Translations under genes and position numbers: made by a program
Shown here: positions 20,489 through 28,613 of the stretch, one piece after another
Layout: each line of letters begins with the position of its first letter
How positions within the stretch are numbered: position 1 is the first letter of the stretch
NCBI GenBank assembly: GCA_048594975.1
Contig: JBMDXQ010000104.1
Coordinates: 62,001-126,000 of the forward strand
DNA: 64,000 nucleotides
Direction: 5' to 3'
From: JBMDXB01 sp048594975
GTDB taxonomy: Bacteria > Acidobacteriota > Vicinamibacteria > Vicinamibacterales > 2-12-FULL-66-21
Notes under the pieces: model-generated
The model's input: only the letters and a program-made list of their open reading frames with translations
Database searches by the model: none
What the model was told of the DNA's origin: nothing

Positions 20489-21561
20489 GTACCGAGCGCG
20501 CGCGTGCCCCGCTGCCCGGCTGGCTGGCCAGCTCGCCGCCGCCCGCCGCGGTCGAGATCGCACGCGAGCGCGTCACGGCGGTCGCGATGGGCGGCCGCGG
20601 CGCGCCCTTCCTCGCCGGCCACGCCACGGTCGGGCTGCCCGCCGGCGCCGTCGAGCCGTCGCTGAACGCGGTCAACGTCCACGACGCGGCGGCGCTCGCG
20701 GCGGCCGTCGGCGAAGCGCTCGACGGGCTGTCGCCGCGCCCGAAACGCATCGGCCTGGTCCTGCCCGATACCGTTGCCAAAGTGTCGCTGGTCCGCTTCG
20801 ACAAGGTGCCACCGCGCCAGCACGACCTCGAGCAGCTGATCCGGTGGCAAGTGCGCAAGGCCGCGCCCTTCCGGCCGGAGGACGCGCAGATCGCGTGGCT
20901 GCCTGCGCATCGCTTCGATGACGGGGCACGCGAGTTCCTGGTGACGATGGCGCGCCGCGACGTCGTCGAGTCGTACGAAAAGGCCTGCGCGGCCGCCGGC
21001 GCCTACGCCGGCATCGTCGACCTGGCGACGTTCAACCTGGCGAACCTGATTATGGCGGGCCGCCGCGGCGAGCGCGTTCGCAGCGAGACCGGCCCAGGGG
21101 CGCCGGGCGGCGACCCTGCGACAGGCTCAGGGTCACCCCGAGCTGCGTCGCGGGGCGACTGGCTGCTCGTCCATGCCACGCTCGACTACGCGACGCTGGT
21201 GGTCGTGCGCGCCGGCGACGTGCTGTTCTTCCGCAACCGCACGACCGAGGACGGGGCGGACCTCGCCGACCTGGTCCACCAGACGGCGATGTACCACGAG
21301 GACCGGCTCGGCGGGGGCGGATTCGGCCGGATCTTGCTGGCGGGCGCGACGGCGCGCGGCGCCGCCGAGGCCGACCGACTGCGCCGGCAGCTGGAGGAAC
21401 GGATCGGCGTGCGCGCCGAACCGGTCGGCTTCGAGCCGGCGGTCGGCCTGCGCGACCGCATCTCCGCCTCACCCGAACTGGTGGACAGGCTGGCGCCGGC
21501 CATCGGGCTGCTGCTGCGCGAGCGCGAGGCGGGCCGAACGACGCCGGAGCGGGTGGCGTAG
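20485..21561 (+). CDS. pilM: PilM-like actin-fold protein of the secretion/pilus operon
   Basis: The 358-residue protein aligns by pattern with PilM and the cytoplasmic half of GspL: PAAVEIARERVTAVAM at the N-terminus, GLVLPDTVAKVSLVRFDKVP, and LIRWQVRKAAPF, followed by the actin-like second lobe (GRILLAGATARG). PilM binds the cytoplasmic N-terminus of PilN at the inner membrane. An insertion near residues 195-215 is Gly/Pro/Ser-rich and linker-like. The start is ATG 20485, overlapping the gspE stop. Its stop shares one base with the next start codon (TAGTG), another sign of tight coupling. Confidence 0.88.
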   Translation: MSTERARAPLPGWLASSPPPAAVEIARERVTAVAMGGRGAPFLAGHATVGLPAGAVEPSLNAVNVHDAAALAAAVGEALDGLSPRPKRIGLVLPDTVAKVSLVRFDKVPPRQHDLEQLIRWQVRKAAPFRPEDAQIAWLPAHRFDDGAREFLVTMARRDVVESYEKACAAAGAYAGIVDLATFNLANLIMAGRRGERVRSETGPGAPGGDPATGSGSPRAASRGDWLLVHATLDYATLVVVRAGDVLFFRNRTTEDGADLADLVHQTAMYHEDRLGGGGFGRILLAGATARGAAEADRLRRQLEERIGVRAEPVGFEPAVGLRDRISASPELVDRLAPAIGLLLREREAGRTTPERVA

Positions 21562-22247
21562 TGCTCAGGACCAACCTCTCGACACGCCCGTTCTACAACG
21601 AGCGCGCGGTGCACGTCGCGCTCGGCGCGGTGGCGCTCCTGGTGCTGGCGCTGACAGTTTTCAACGTGACCGACATCGTGCGGCTCTCGCGCGAGAACAC
21701 CGAGCTGGGGCGGCGGATCGCGGCCGACGAAAGCGAAGCGCGGCGCCTTGCCACCGAGGCGGCAGGCATCCGCCGCGCGATCAATCGCAGCGAGCTCGAG
21801 GTCGTCGCGGCGGCGGCGCGTGAAGCCAACGACCTGATCGATCAGCGCACCTTCTCCTGGACCGCCTTCTTCAACCACATCGAGGCGACGCTGCCGCCCG
21901 ACGTCATGCTGGTGGCAGTGCGCCCGTCGGTCAGGGAGCAGCGGACGCACGTGAGCATCAGCGTGCTGGCCCGCCGCACCGAGGATATCGAGGAGTTCCA
22001 GGAAAAGCTCGAGGCTACCGGCGCGTTCGAGGACATCTACCCGGCGCAGCGCGACAGCACCGGACAGGGCCTGCAGCGGGCGGTGCTCGAAGCCGTTTAC
22101 ACGGCAGCCGCGGCGGAGCCCGAGACGGTCGGCGCGGCGGGCGAGCCGGCGCCCACGCCCGGCACACCGGAACCCGGGAGGGCAGGCGGTGCGCCCGAGC
22201 CGGGGCCGGCGGGCACGGCGAAGTCCGCGGCAGGAGCACGGCGGTGA
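21561..22247 (+). CDS. pilN: PilN-like inner-membrane assembly protein
   Basis: The 228-residue bitopic protein begins MLRTNLSTRPFYNERAV, which carries the conserved INLLP-like N-terminal PilM-binding peptide in its Acidobacteria form. It has one membrane span (ALGAVALLVLALTVFNV), a coiled coil (residues 45-85) and a ferredoxin-like periplasmic domain (LPPDVMLVAVRPSVREQRTHVSISVLARR). A low-complexity Pro/Gly/Glu tail ends it. The GTG start at 21561 uses the last base of the pilM stop. It pairs with the PilO-like protein that follows. Confidence 0.85.
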   Translation: MLRTNLSTRPFYNERAVHVALGAVALLVLALTVFNVTDIVRLSRENTELGRRIAADESEARRLATEAAGIRRAINRSELEVVAAAAREANDLIDQRTFSWTAFFNHIEATLPPDVMLVAVRPSVREQRTHVSISVLARRTEDIEEFQEKLEATGAFEDIYPAQRDSTGQGLQRAVLEAVYTAAAAEPETVGAAGEPAPTPGTPEPGRAGGAPEPGPAGTAKSAAGARR

Positions 22248-22813
22248 CCTGGCGACGCGTCCTGTCGGAGAAGCGCCGGCTGATCTGGCCGCTGGCGGTC
22301 GCGGTGGTCGCCAACCTCGCGCTGCTCGTTCTGGTGGTGTACCCGCTCTCCAAGAAGGTGGCCGGCGGCGAGAAGGAGGCGGAAGCGGCGGCCGCCGAGC
22401 TGGCGGCGGCGCGCAAGGACCACGCCGCGGCGCGGGCGACGGTCGCGGGCAAGCAGATGGCCGACACGGCGCTGCAGCAGTTCTACTCGAGCGTGCTGCC
22501 CCCGGATCTGAGCGGCGCGCGCCGCAGCATGGCCCGGATCGACCAGCTGCTCGCGCGATCGAACCTGCAGCGCGGGCGCGCGGACATGAAGCCGGAAGAG
22601 ATCCGCGACAGCCAGCTGGCGAAGCTGAAGGTCGACGTCGATTTCTCCGGGAACTATGTCGATGTGCGGCGCTTCATCTATGCGCTCGAGACGTCGCCGG
22701 AGTTCATGGTGGTCGAGAACGTCGAGCTGAGTCAGGACCAGGACGGGAAGTCGGGACTGAAGGTGACCGCGACGATTGCCACGTATTACCGGGCCGGAGG
22801 CGATGGCAACTGA
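22244..22813 (+). CDS. pilO: PilO-like inner-membrane assembly protein
   Basis: The 189-residue protein has a short basic N-terminus, one span (LIWPLAVAVVANLALLVLVVY), an Ala/Glu/Lys coiled coil and a ferredoxin-like periplasmic domain (LKVDVDFSGNYVDVRRFIYALETSPEFMVVENVELSQD). This is the PilO/GspM topology. PilO forms heterodimers with PilN in the inner-membrane platform. It overlaps pilN by 4 bp and the following gene by 11 bp. The start is GTG 22244. Confidence 0.85.
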   Translation: MTWRRVLSEKRRLIWPLAVAVVANLALLVLVVYPLSKKVAGGEKEAEAAAAELAAARKDHAAARATVAGKQMADTALQQFYSSVLPPDLSGARRSMARIDQLLARSNLQRGRADMKPEEIRDSQLAKLKVDVDFSGNYVDVRRFIYALETSPEFMVVENVELSQDQDGKSGLKVTATIATYYRAGGDGN

Positions 22814-23399
22814 CACGGTGGCGCCCGCGAGCAACCGTCCTCGCCCATGGCTGGTCGTCGCGCTCGGGGTCGTGCTGGTCGTCTTCGTCGTCACCCGGTT
22901 CTGGCCGTTCGCGAGGCCGGCGACCGCGCCGGGCCGGGCGCAGCCGCCGCGCGCCCAGGCGCGGGCGGCGGACAACGGCACGCTCGACCCGGAAGACCTG
23001 AAAGTGAGGCTCGAGGACCTGAAGGCGCGGCGGCCGGATTGGGGCGAGGTGGATCGGAACCCGTTCGCCTTCGAGCCGAAAGCGGCGCCGCCTCCGCCGC
23101 CGGACACCGCGGCGGCGCAGCGGCCCGCCGAACCGGAAGCACCGGCGGCCCCGCCGCCGCCGCCACCGCCGCCGCCGATTCCGTTGAAGTTCATCGGCAT
23201 CGTCGAGGGGCGCGGCGTCGGAAAGGTGGCGGCGTTCAGCGACTGCGTACGCACGTTTCATGGTCGCGAGGGCGACCTCGTGGACGGCCGTTACCGGCTG
23301 CTGAAGATCGGGGTCGAGTCGGTGACCATGACCTACGCGGACGGCCGCGGCGGGCCGCAGACGATTCGGTTGAGCGGCGAGGAATGCGTGAAGAAGTGA
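22803..23399 (+). CDS. PilP/GspC-like secretin-linking protein
   Basis: The 198-residue protein has one N-terminal membrane span (WLVVALGVVLVVFVVTRFW), a long Ala/Pro/Arg linker with an uninterrupted run of Pro, the RNPF motif that marks the processed segment of PilP proteins, and a C-terminal homology-region-like beta domain (IPLKFIGIVEGRGVGKVAAF, then GDLVDGRYRLLKIGVESVTM). PilP and GspC use this domain to contact the secretin. ATG 22803 lies inside the end of the pilO-like gene. The secretin gene follows after about 55 bp. Confidence 0.82.
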   Translation: MATDTVAPASNRPRPWLVVALGVVLVVFVVTRFWPFARPATAPGRAQPPRAQARAADNGTLDPEDLKVRLEDLKARRPDWGEVDRNPFAFEPKAAPPPPPDTAAAQRPAEPEAPAAPPPPPPPPPIPLKFIGIVEGRGVGKVAAFSDCVRTFHGREGDLVDGRYRLLKIGVESVTMTYADGRGGPQTIRLSGEECVKK

Positions 23400-23454
23400 A
23401 GAAACAGTCCAACCCGGGCCCCGGGTGCCGAACTCACAACCACGGATGATGGCG

Positions 23455-25920
23455 ATGAAGCAGCGGCTGTTTGTACTCCTCGTTCTCGTGGTCCTGGTGT
23501 CCGGCTGCGCGGCCAGCCGCGCCTACCGGCGCGGGCAGGAGGCCGCCCGGGCGGGGGACTGGGACCAGGCGGTCGCCCACTTCACCAAGGCAGTGCAGGA
23601 GGATCCGGACAGGGCGGAATTCAAGATCTCGCTCGAGCGGGCGATGCAGAGCGCGTCGCGCGAGTACATCTCGCGCGCCCGCGAGTTCGAGGCGAAGGAA
23701 CAGTACGACGCCGCCCTGGCCGCCTACCGGCGTGCCATCGAGCTCGACTCGACCAACCGCCTCGCCGCTTCGCGGGCGGCGGAGCTCGAGCGCCTCATCC
23801 GCGAGCGCGTCGAAGCGGCCCGGCCGAAGTCGCCGATCACCCGGCTGCAGGAACAGGCACGACAGCAGGCCGCGCCGCCGCTGCTGAACCCGGCCTCGCG
23901 CGAGCCGCTGACCGTCTCGTTCAACGGCAGCCTCAAGGATTTCTTCAACTGGATCGGGACGCACAGCGGCATCAACATCACGTTCGACCAGACGTACCAG
24001 GACCGCGGGTACACCGTACAGCTCGAAGGCGTGACGCTGGAGCAGGCGCTGCAGCAGACCATGACGGCCAACCAGCTGTTCTACAAGGTGATCAACCAAC
24101 GCACGATCATGGTGATCCCGGATACGCCGGCCAAGCACCAGCAGTACGACGAGCTGGTCGTGCGCGTGTTCTACGTGTCGCACGCCGACGTCACCGAGCT
24201 CGCGCAAGTGATCAACACCATCATGCGGGTGCCGACCATGCCGGTGGTGCCCACGCTGCTGCCGAACAAGACGTCGAATACCATCACCGTGCGCGCCACC
24301 GCGCCGGTCGTGGACGTGATCGAGCGGATCATCCGCGCCAACGACAAGCCGCGCGCCGAAGTGATCGTCGACGTGCAGATCCTCGAGGTGAACCGCAGCC
24401 GGACGCGCGAGCTGGGCGTGAACCTGAGCAACTACGGGATCGGGGTGATCTTCTCGCCCGAGGTCGCGCCAACCGGGACCGAGGCGCCACCCCCGTTCAA
24501 CCTGAACACGATCAGCCAGGGCGTCAGCACGGCGGACTTCTGGCTGACCGTCCCGACCGCCGCGATCAGGTTCCTGGAGAGCGATACGCGGACGAAGCAG
24601 ATCGCCAAGCCGCAGCTGCGCGGCGCCGAGGGGCAGGAGATGACCCTCAACCTCGGCGACGATGTGCCGGTGCTCTCGACGGTGTTCGGCGCGGCCGTCC
24701 CGGGTGGATTCGCCAGCGTGCCGCAGTCGTCGTTCAGCTACCGCCCGGTCGGCGTCAACCTGACGATCAGCCCGCGCGTGACCTTCGACGGCGAGATCGT
24801 GCTGGACCTGACAGTCGAGAGCAGTACGCTGGGGCCGAGCATCACCGTCGCGGATCAGGAGGTGCCGTCCTTCGGCACGCGCAAGGTGAAGACGCGGCTT
24901 CGCTTGCGCGAAGGGGAGTCCAACCTGCTCGCGGGGTTGTTGCGCGACGACCAGCGGCGCATCCTGACCGGGATCCCCGGGATCATCAGGATGCCCGTAC
25001 TGCGATCGCTCTTCGGCCAGACCACTGACGAGATCTCACAGACCGACATCGTCATGCTCCTGACGCCGCACATCGTGCGGACGCACGAGCTGACGGTGGA
25101 GGACTTGGCGCCGATCTTCATCGGCACGCAGTCGAACGTCGGTCTGGCGGGACCGCCGCCGCTCATCACCCAGCCGCCCGAGGCGCCCGAACCACAGCCC
25201 GGGGCTGCTGCGGCGCAGCCAACCGCGCCACAGGCCACGCCCACCCCGGGCGCCGCGCAGCCCGGCGTCCCCGGCCCGCCGGGGGCCGCCGCACCGGGCG
25301 TGCCGCCGACGCAGCCGCCTCTTCCGCCGGGCACCTCGCCGGTGCCGACGCTCGTGACACCGCTGCCCCCGCAGCCGACGGTGACGCCGCCGGCCGCGAC
25401 GGCGACCCCGCCTGGGGCGACGGCGGCCCCGCCGGCCGTGACCGAGACCCCGCCGCGCGACGTGACGGCCCCCGCCGCGGCGCCGGCAGCCGCGCCAGCC
25501 GGCGGGACGGCGCAGGTGGTGGTGTCCGTCCCGGTCACGGAGTTCAGAGTCGGCGGCGGCCCGTACAACGTGCCGCTGTCGGTGAGCAATGCGTCGGGCG
25601 TGTCGGTGCTGACGCTGACGGTCACCTACAACCCCTCGGTCCTGCGCGTGCGCAGCGTGCAGGAGGGCTCGTTCATGACGCAGGGCGGCGTGAAGGCCAG
25701 CTTCTCCCGGCGGATCGACCCGCTGTCCGGCCGCGTGGACATCGCTATTACGCGTACCGACGATCGGATCGGCGCCTCGGGGACTGGACTGCTCGCGGCA
25801 CTGCTGTTCGACGTGATCGCTGCCGGGAGTTCGCCGGTGCAGGTCAGTGGCGTCGCGAGCACGCCGAACGGCAGCCCCGTGCAGCTGCGGTTCGGCTCGG
25901 CGACCGTCACGACGAGGTGA
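23455..25920 (+). CDS. gspD: Secretin (GspD/PilQ family) with N-terminal TPRs and C-terminal cohesin-like domain
   Basis: From ATG 23455 the protein has 821 residues with an unusual architecture. A lipoprotein signal (lipobox VSGC, Cys18) is followed by TPR-like repeats (about 20-120), an STN/N0-type domain (about 150-225), an N1-type domain (ELAQVINTIM), and the secretin beta-barrel domain (about 370-545, including VPVLSTVFGAAVPGGF, GINLTISP-like VGVNLTISPRV and IVMLLTPHIV). A Pro/Ala/Thr linker of about 120 residues leads to a final beta-sandwich of about 130 residues (FRVGGGPYNVPLSVSNASGV, then LTYNPSVLRV-like TVTYNPSVLRVRSV) that resembles a cohesin domain. It forms the outer-membrane gate. 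Starts at 23425 (GTG) and 23446 are possible but would bury the signal. Confidence 0.93.
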   Translation: MKQRLFVLLVLVVLVSGCAASRAYRRGQEAARAGDWDQAVAHFTKAVQEDPDRAEFKISLERAMQSASREYISRAREFEAKEQYDAALAAYRRAIELDSTNRLAASRAAELERLIRERVEAARPKSPITRLQEQARQQAAPPLLNPASREPLTVSFNGSLKDFFNWIGTHSGINITFDQTYQDRGYTVQLEGVTLEQALQQTMTANQLFYKVINQRTIMVIPDTPAKHQQYDELVVRVFYVSHADVTELAQVINTIMRVPTMPVVPTLLPNKTSNTITVRATAPVVDVIERIIRANDKPRAEVIVDVQILEVNRSRTRELGVNLSNYGIGVIFSPEVAPTGTEAPPPFNLNTISQGVSTADFWLTVPTAAIRFLESDTRTKQIAKPQLRGAEGQEMTLNLGDDVPVLSTVFGAAVPGGFASVPQSSFSYRPVGVNLTISPRVTFDGEIVLDLTVESSTLGPSITVADQEVPSFGTRKVKTRLRLREGESNLLAGLLRDDQRRILTGIPGIIRMPVLRSLFGQTTDEISQTDIVMLLTPHIVRTHELTVEDLAPIFIGTQSNVGLAGPPPLITQPPEAPEPQPGAAAAQPTAPQATPTPGAAQPGVPGPPGAAAPGVPPTQPPLPPGTSPVPTLVTPLPPQPTVTPPAATATPPGATAAPPAVTETPPRDVTAPAAAPAAAPAGGTAQVVVSVPVTEFRVGGGPYNVPLSVSNASGVSVLTLTVTYNPSVLRVRSVQEGSFMTQGGVKASFSRRIDPLSGRVDIAITRTDDRIGASGTGLLAALLFDVIAAGSSPVQVSGVASTPNGSPVQLRFGSATVTTR

Positions 25921-25976
25921 AGAACGACATGGAACTTCGACGATCGAGCATGGAAGAGAGCGAAGAGGATCGCATT

Positions 25977-26477
25977 ATGCGCTCTCTACCGTTTTCCATT
26001 TCCCGTTTTTCATCCGGCCAGGCCGGCTTCACGTTTATCGAGCTGCTAGTCGTCTCGACCATCCTGCTCATTCTCGCGTCGGCGGCCATGCCCCTGGCGC
26101 GGGTGACGATGCAGCGGCAGCGCGAGGCGGAGCTGCGTCGGGCGCTGCGCGAGATGCGGACGGCGATCGACAAGTACAAGGACGCGGTTGACATGGGGCA
26201 GATCGCGTCGGTCGATGTTCGCGCGGGGAGTGAGGGCTATCCGCCGGACCTGGAGACGCTCGTCGAGGGCGTGTCGGCGGCCAACGACGCCAGCGGTCGG
26301 AAGCTCAAGTTCCTCCGGAAGGTCCCGATCGATCCGTTGACCAGCTCGACCGACTGGGGCCTGCGCTCCTACCAGGATCGTCCCGACTCGACCACCTGGG
26401 GCGGGCAGAACGTCTACGACGTCTACACGAAGTCGGACGGCACGGCGCTCGATGGGACGAAGTACAGGGACTGGTGA
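25977..26477 (+). CDS. gspG: GspG-like pseudopilin
   Basis: The protein has a type III prepilin leader and cleavage site (GQAG before FTFIELLVVSTILLILASAA) with the conserved Glu5, then a helical stalk and a globular GspG-type domain. Near the end come DPLTSSTDWGLRSYQDRPDS and VYDVYTKSDGTALDGTKYRDW. The latter resembles the calcium-binding tail of GspG. ATG 25977 has AGAGGA 7 bases upstream and gives 166 residues; starts at 25929 or 25917 are open but imply a very long leader. The leader is encoded by AT-rich, repetitive TTTCC-type words unlike the rest of the operon. Confidence 0.88.
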   Translation: MRSLPFSISRFSSGQAGFTFIELLVVSTILLILASAAMPLARVTMQRQREAELRRALREMRTAIDKYKDAVDMGQIASVDVRAGSEGYPPDLETLVEGVSAANDASGRKLKFLRKVPIDPLTSSTDWGLRSYQDRPDSTTWGGQNVYDVYTKSDGTALDGTKYRDW

Positions 26478-26531
26478 AGGGTGACGGAGTGGTCAGCGGT
26501 CACTGGTAATGGCAGTTGCAGGTGGTCAACG

Positions 26532-26963
26532 GTGAGCGAGAGCAAGGGGAATCCGCGGGACGCCTTGCCGCTTCCCCCTTCACGATCGGGTTTCACCCTC
26601 GTCGAGCTCCTGATCGTCATGGCGCTCATCTCACTGCTCGCGGCGATGGCGGTGGTGCAGTACAAGAACTCGGTGCGGCGCAGCGAAGAGGCCGTGCTGA
26701 AGACGAACCTGTTTCGCGTGCGCGACGCCATCGATCAGTACTACGCCGACAAGGGCAAGTACCCCGCCTCGCTCGAGTCGCTGGTGAGCGACGGCTATCT
26801 GCGCGCCGTACCGGAGGATCCGATCACGAAGTCGCGCGACACCTGGCAGACGGTCCCCGCCGAACCTGACCCGAACAACCCCTCGGCCGACCCCGGCATC
26901 TACAACATCAAGAGCGGCGCGCCCGGCTCCGCCCTGGACGGATCGAGCTACGTGGACTGGTAA
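26532..26963 (+). CDS. Second GspG-like pseudopilin
   Basis: From GTG 26532 the product is 143 residues with a prepilin leader ending SRSG, then FTLVELLIVMALISLLAAMA with Glu5 in place, a helical stalk (NLFRVRDAIDQYYADKGKYP) and a short globular domain (LVSDGYLRAVPEDPITKSRDTW, YNIKSGAPGSALDGSSYVDW). The SALDGSSYVDW tail parallels the end of the preceding pseudopilin, which suggests tandem duplication. AGGTGG lies 6 bases before the GTG. The frame is open from 26481, but that stretch is word-repeat sequence. It is the last gene of the operon before the GAGTCA repeat tract. Confidence 0.87.
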   Translation: MSESKGNPRDALPLPPSRSGFTLVELLIVMALISLLAAMAVVQYKNSVRRSEEAVLKTNLFRVRDAIDQYYADKGKYPASLESLVSDGYLRAVPEDPITKSRDTWQTVPAEPDPNNPSADPGIYNIKSGAPGSALDGSSYVDW

Positions 26964-26967
26964 GGCG

Positions 26968-27080
26968 GAGTCGACAGTCGACAGTCGAACGTCAAAGGCA
27001 GGGTCCAAGTCAGAGTCAGAGTCAGAGTCGCGAGTCGGCATCAGAGTCGCGAGTCGAGTCAGAGTCGAGTCGCATCAGAG
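26968..27080. repeat. GTCGAC/GAGTCA word-repeat tract (family A, copy 1)
   Basis: It starts five bases after the second pseudopilin stop. A GTCGACAGTCGACAGTCGA-type end is followed by a unique AAAGGCAGGGTCC and then by about ten copies of GAGTCA/GAGTCG. The same words, and the same AAAGGCAG junction, recur at 41724 and 55479. It is not coding. Confidence 0.75.
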
Positions 27081-27160
27081 CCCGCTCGGCCGACATGGCG
27101 CGTCTGAAGTGTGCGCTGCGGCTCGGAAGTAGCGAAGACCGACAGGGCAGCGGGCTGCGG

Positions 27161-27186
27161 TCGTAGTGCAGCCTTCAGGGCTGCCC
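27161..27186. repeat. REP-like palindrome (copy 2)
   Basis: GCAGCC (27168-27173), loop TTCAG, GGCTGC (27179-27184), preceded by TCGTAGT. Its sequence matches the reverse complement of the palindrome at 3628-3653 (GGCAGCCCTGAAGGGCTGCC followed by CTACG) with few changes. Confidence 0.6.
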
Positions 27187-27195
27187 TCACGCAAA

Positions 27196-27235
27196 ACCCA
27201 CAAACAAACCGCCGCGGGCCAGAATCCCGCGGCGG
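27196..27235 (-). terminator. Rho-independent terminator of the Ig/PKD lipoprotein gene
   Basis: A perfect 10-bp stem (27209-27218 with 27226-27235, all G and C) closes a 7-base loop. On the minus strand it is followed by TTTGTTTGTGGGTTTT. It lies 34 bp after the stop codon at 27269. Confidence 0.85.
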
Positions 27236-27268
27236 TTCACGTCCACGCTCGGTCTGGCAGCAGCTACT

Positions 27269-28588
27269 CTAGTTCGATCCCGTGCAGCCAGTGACGTTGA
27301 CCGTAGCGAAACCGTCGCCCGTTGGGGCGCCCGGGGCCGCTTGCACAACCGTGACGGAGATGGTCTTGCTTCCATTTACGGACCAGCGTACCGGCGCTTG
27401 GTTTCCTGTGGTCGTCGCACTGGTGGGATCGGCCCCCGGACCGCCGAAGGTCCACAGATATCGCACGATGCTGGACGTGTTTCCCGAAACCTGCGCGCGC
27501 ACGATTACGTCCTGGTTGCAGGTTGGTGACGTGGTCGAAGGTGTCACGATGACCGATGGCGGCTGGGCGGGCAGAATGGTGACGGCGGTTGACACTTGCT
27601 CAGTGAACCCGCTCGCCTCGACGGCCGTGGCTTCCACGATATAGGTGTTGGGCTCGTCGTAGGTGTGTTGAATAGTCGTCTGGCCGCTGATCGCGCCGAG
27701 CGATCGCTCCTCGCCGTCGCCGAAATCCACTTCCACGCTGCGGATGTTGGCCGTGCTGGAGACGTTGACTGTGAAGGTCGCGGGAACACCAGCCGACACC
27801 GGCGTGGTCGGTCCGGCGATGGTGATGCCGGTACGAGGATTCAGTTTCACCGTGACGGTCGCGGTCTTGCCCGCGACGTTCGCCGTCACGATCGTTTCCC
27901 TGGCGGTCGTCAGCGTCGTCCGCGCGACGCCGTTCTCGTCAGTGATGGCAGACGAGGCGGAGAGCGTGCCGTTGTCGGCGGTGAACGTGACGGGGACTCC
28001 CGTCAAGCCGAGGCCGGACGTGTTCTCGACGCGCGCGGAGATGGTGGACGTCCCGCCGGACGGGTTCAACGTCTGCGGGGTGGCCGAGAGCACGATGTGA
28101 TCCGCGGCGGCGGATCCGACGAGGATGTTCTCGAGCCTGCCGCTCGCGCCGCCTGAGTACGCCGTGATCGTGGCGGTGCCGCTCTGGCCGTTGCCGCGGA
28201 ACTTCACGCGCACCTCGCCGTTGTGCGTGCGCGCCTCCTGCGGTTCGATGATGCCGATGGTGGCCGTGAACCGCACGACCGTCCCGTTCTGCACGGGCGT
28301 GCCGGCGGCGCGGGTCGTCGTGGTCGTCGGCGTGGCTCCGGTCCCGGGCGTCGTGCCCGTTCCGTTGCCCGGCGTCGTGCCGGTCGAGGGTGGCGCCGCG
28401 GTGCCGTTCTCGATGACGGTCGCAATGATGTCAACCTCTCCGTTGGCCGGCACCGTCATAGAAGAAGAGAACAGCGTAATGACGGAGCCGGTCGGCGCCA
28501 TCAGCGGGACCTTGTCGCAGGCGGCGGCAAACGACAGGACGCCGAGGGCGGCCGCGAAGGCGATCGCGCGGGCTCGGTGTGTTACCAT
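27269..28588 (-). CDS. Ig-like/PKD domain lipoprotein
   Basis: From ATG 28588 the product is 439 residues with a lipoprotein signal (lipobox FAAAC). After a Thr/Gly/Pro-rich linker come a Big-1/invasin-like Ig domain (HIVLSATPQTLNPSGGTSTISARV, VTFTADNGTLS, GVARTTLT) and two PKD-like repeats (VDFGDGEERS with the HTYDEPNTYIVEATA pattern, then YLWTFGG with KTISVTVV). The Ig and PKD folds mediate adhesion or scaffolding at the cell surface. No enzyme motif is present. It is divergent from the Glu5-less pseudopilin gene, 25 bp away, so the two share a promoter region; surface display through the adjacent secretion system is a reasonable guess. Confidence 0.85.
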   Translation of the reverse strand: MVTHRARAIAFAAALGVLSFAAACDKVPLMAPTGSVITLFSSSMTVPANGEVDIIATVIENGTAAPPSTGTTPGNGTGTTPGTGATPTTTTTRAAGTPVQNGTVVRFTATIGIIEPQEARTHNGEVRVKFRGNGQSGTATITAYSGGASGRLENILVGSAAADHIVLSATPQTLNPSGGTSTISARVENTSGLGLTGVPVTFTADNGTLSASSAITDENGVARTTLTTARETIVTANVAGKTATVTVKLNPRTGITIAGPTTPVSAGVPATFTVNVSSTANIRSVEVDFGDGEERSLGAISGQTTIQHTYDEPNTYIVEATAVEASGFTEQVSTAVTILPAQPPSVIVTPSTTSPTCNQDVIVRAQVSGNTSSIVRYLWTFGGPGADPTSATTTGNQAPVRWSVNGSKTISVTVVQAAPGAPTGDGFATVNVTGCTGSN

Positions 28589-28613
28589 AATGGGCGCTAA
28601 GGATAATACTCTC

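Noticed and set aside
17390..20563. 1057-residue minus-strand frame opposite gspF and gspE
   Set aside because: Arg/Asp/His-rich shadow of two well-recognised plus-strand genes.
26968..27080. CRISPR-like array
   Set aside because: The repeat unit is about 6 bp without unique spacers of constant length, and no cas genes are present.
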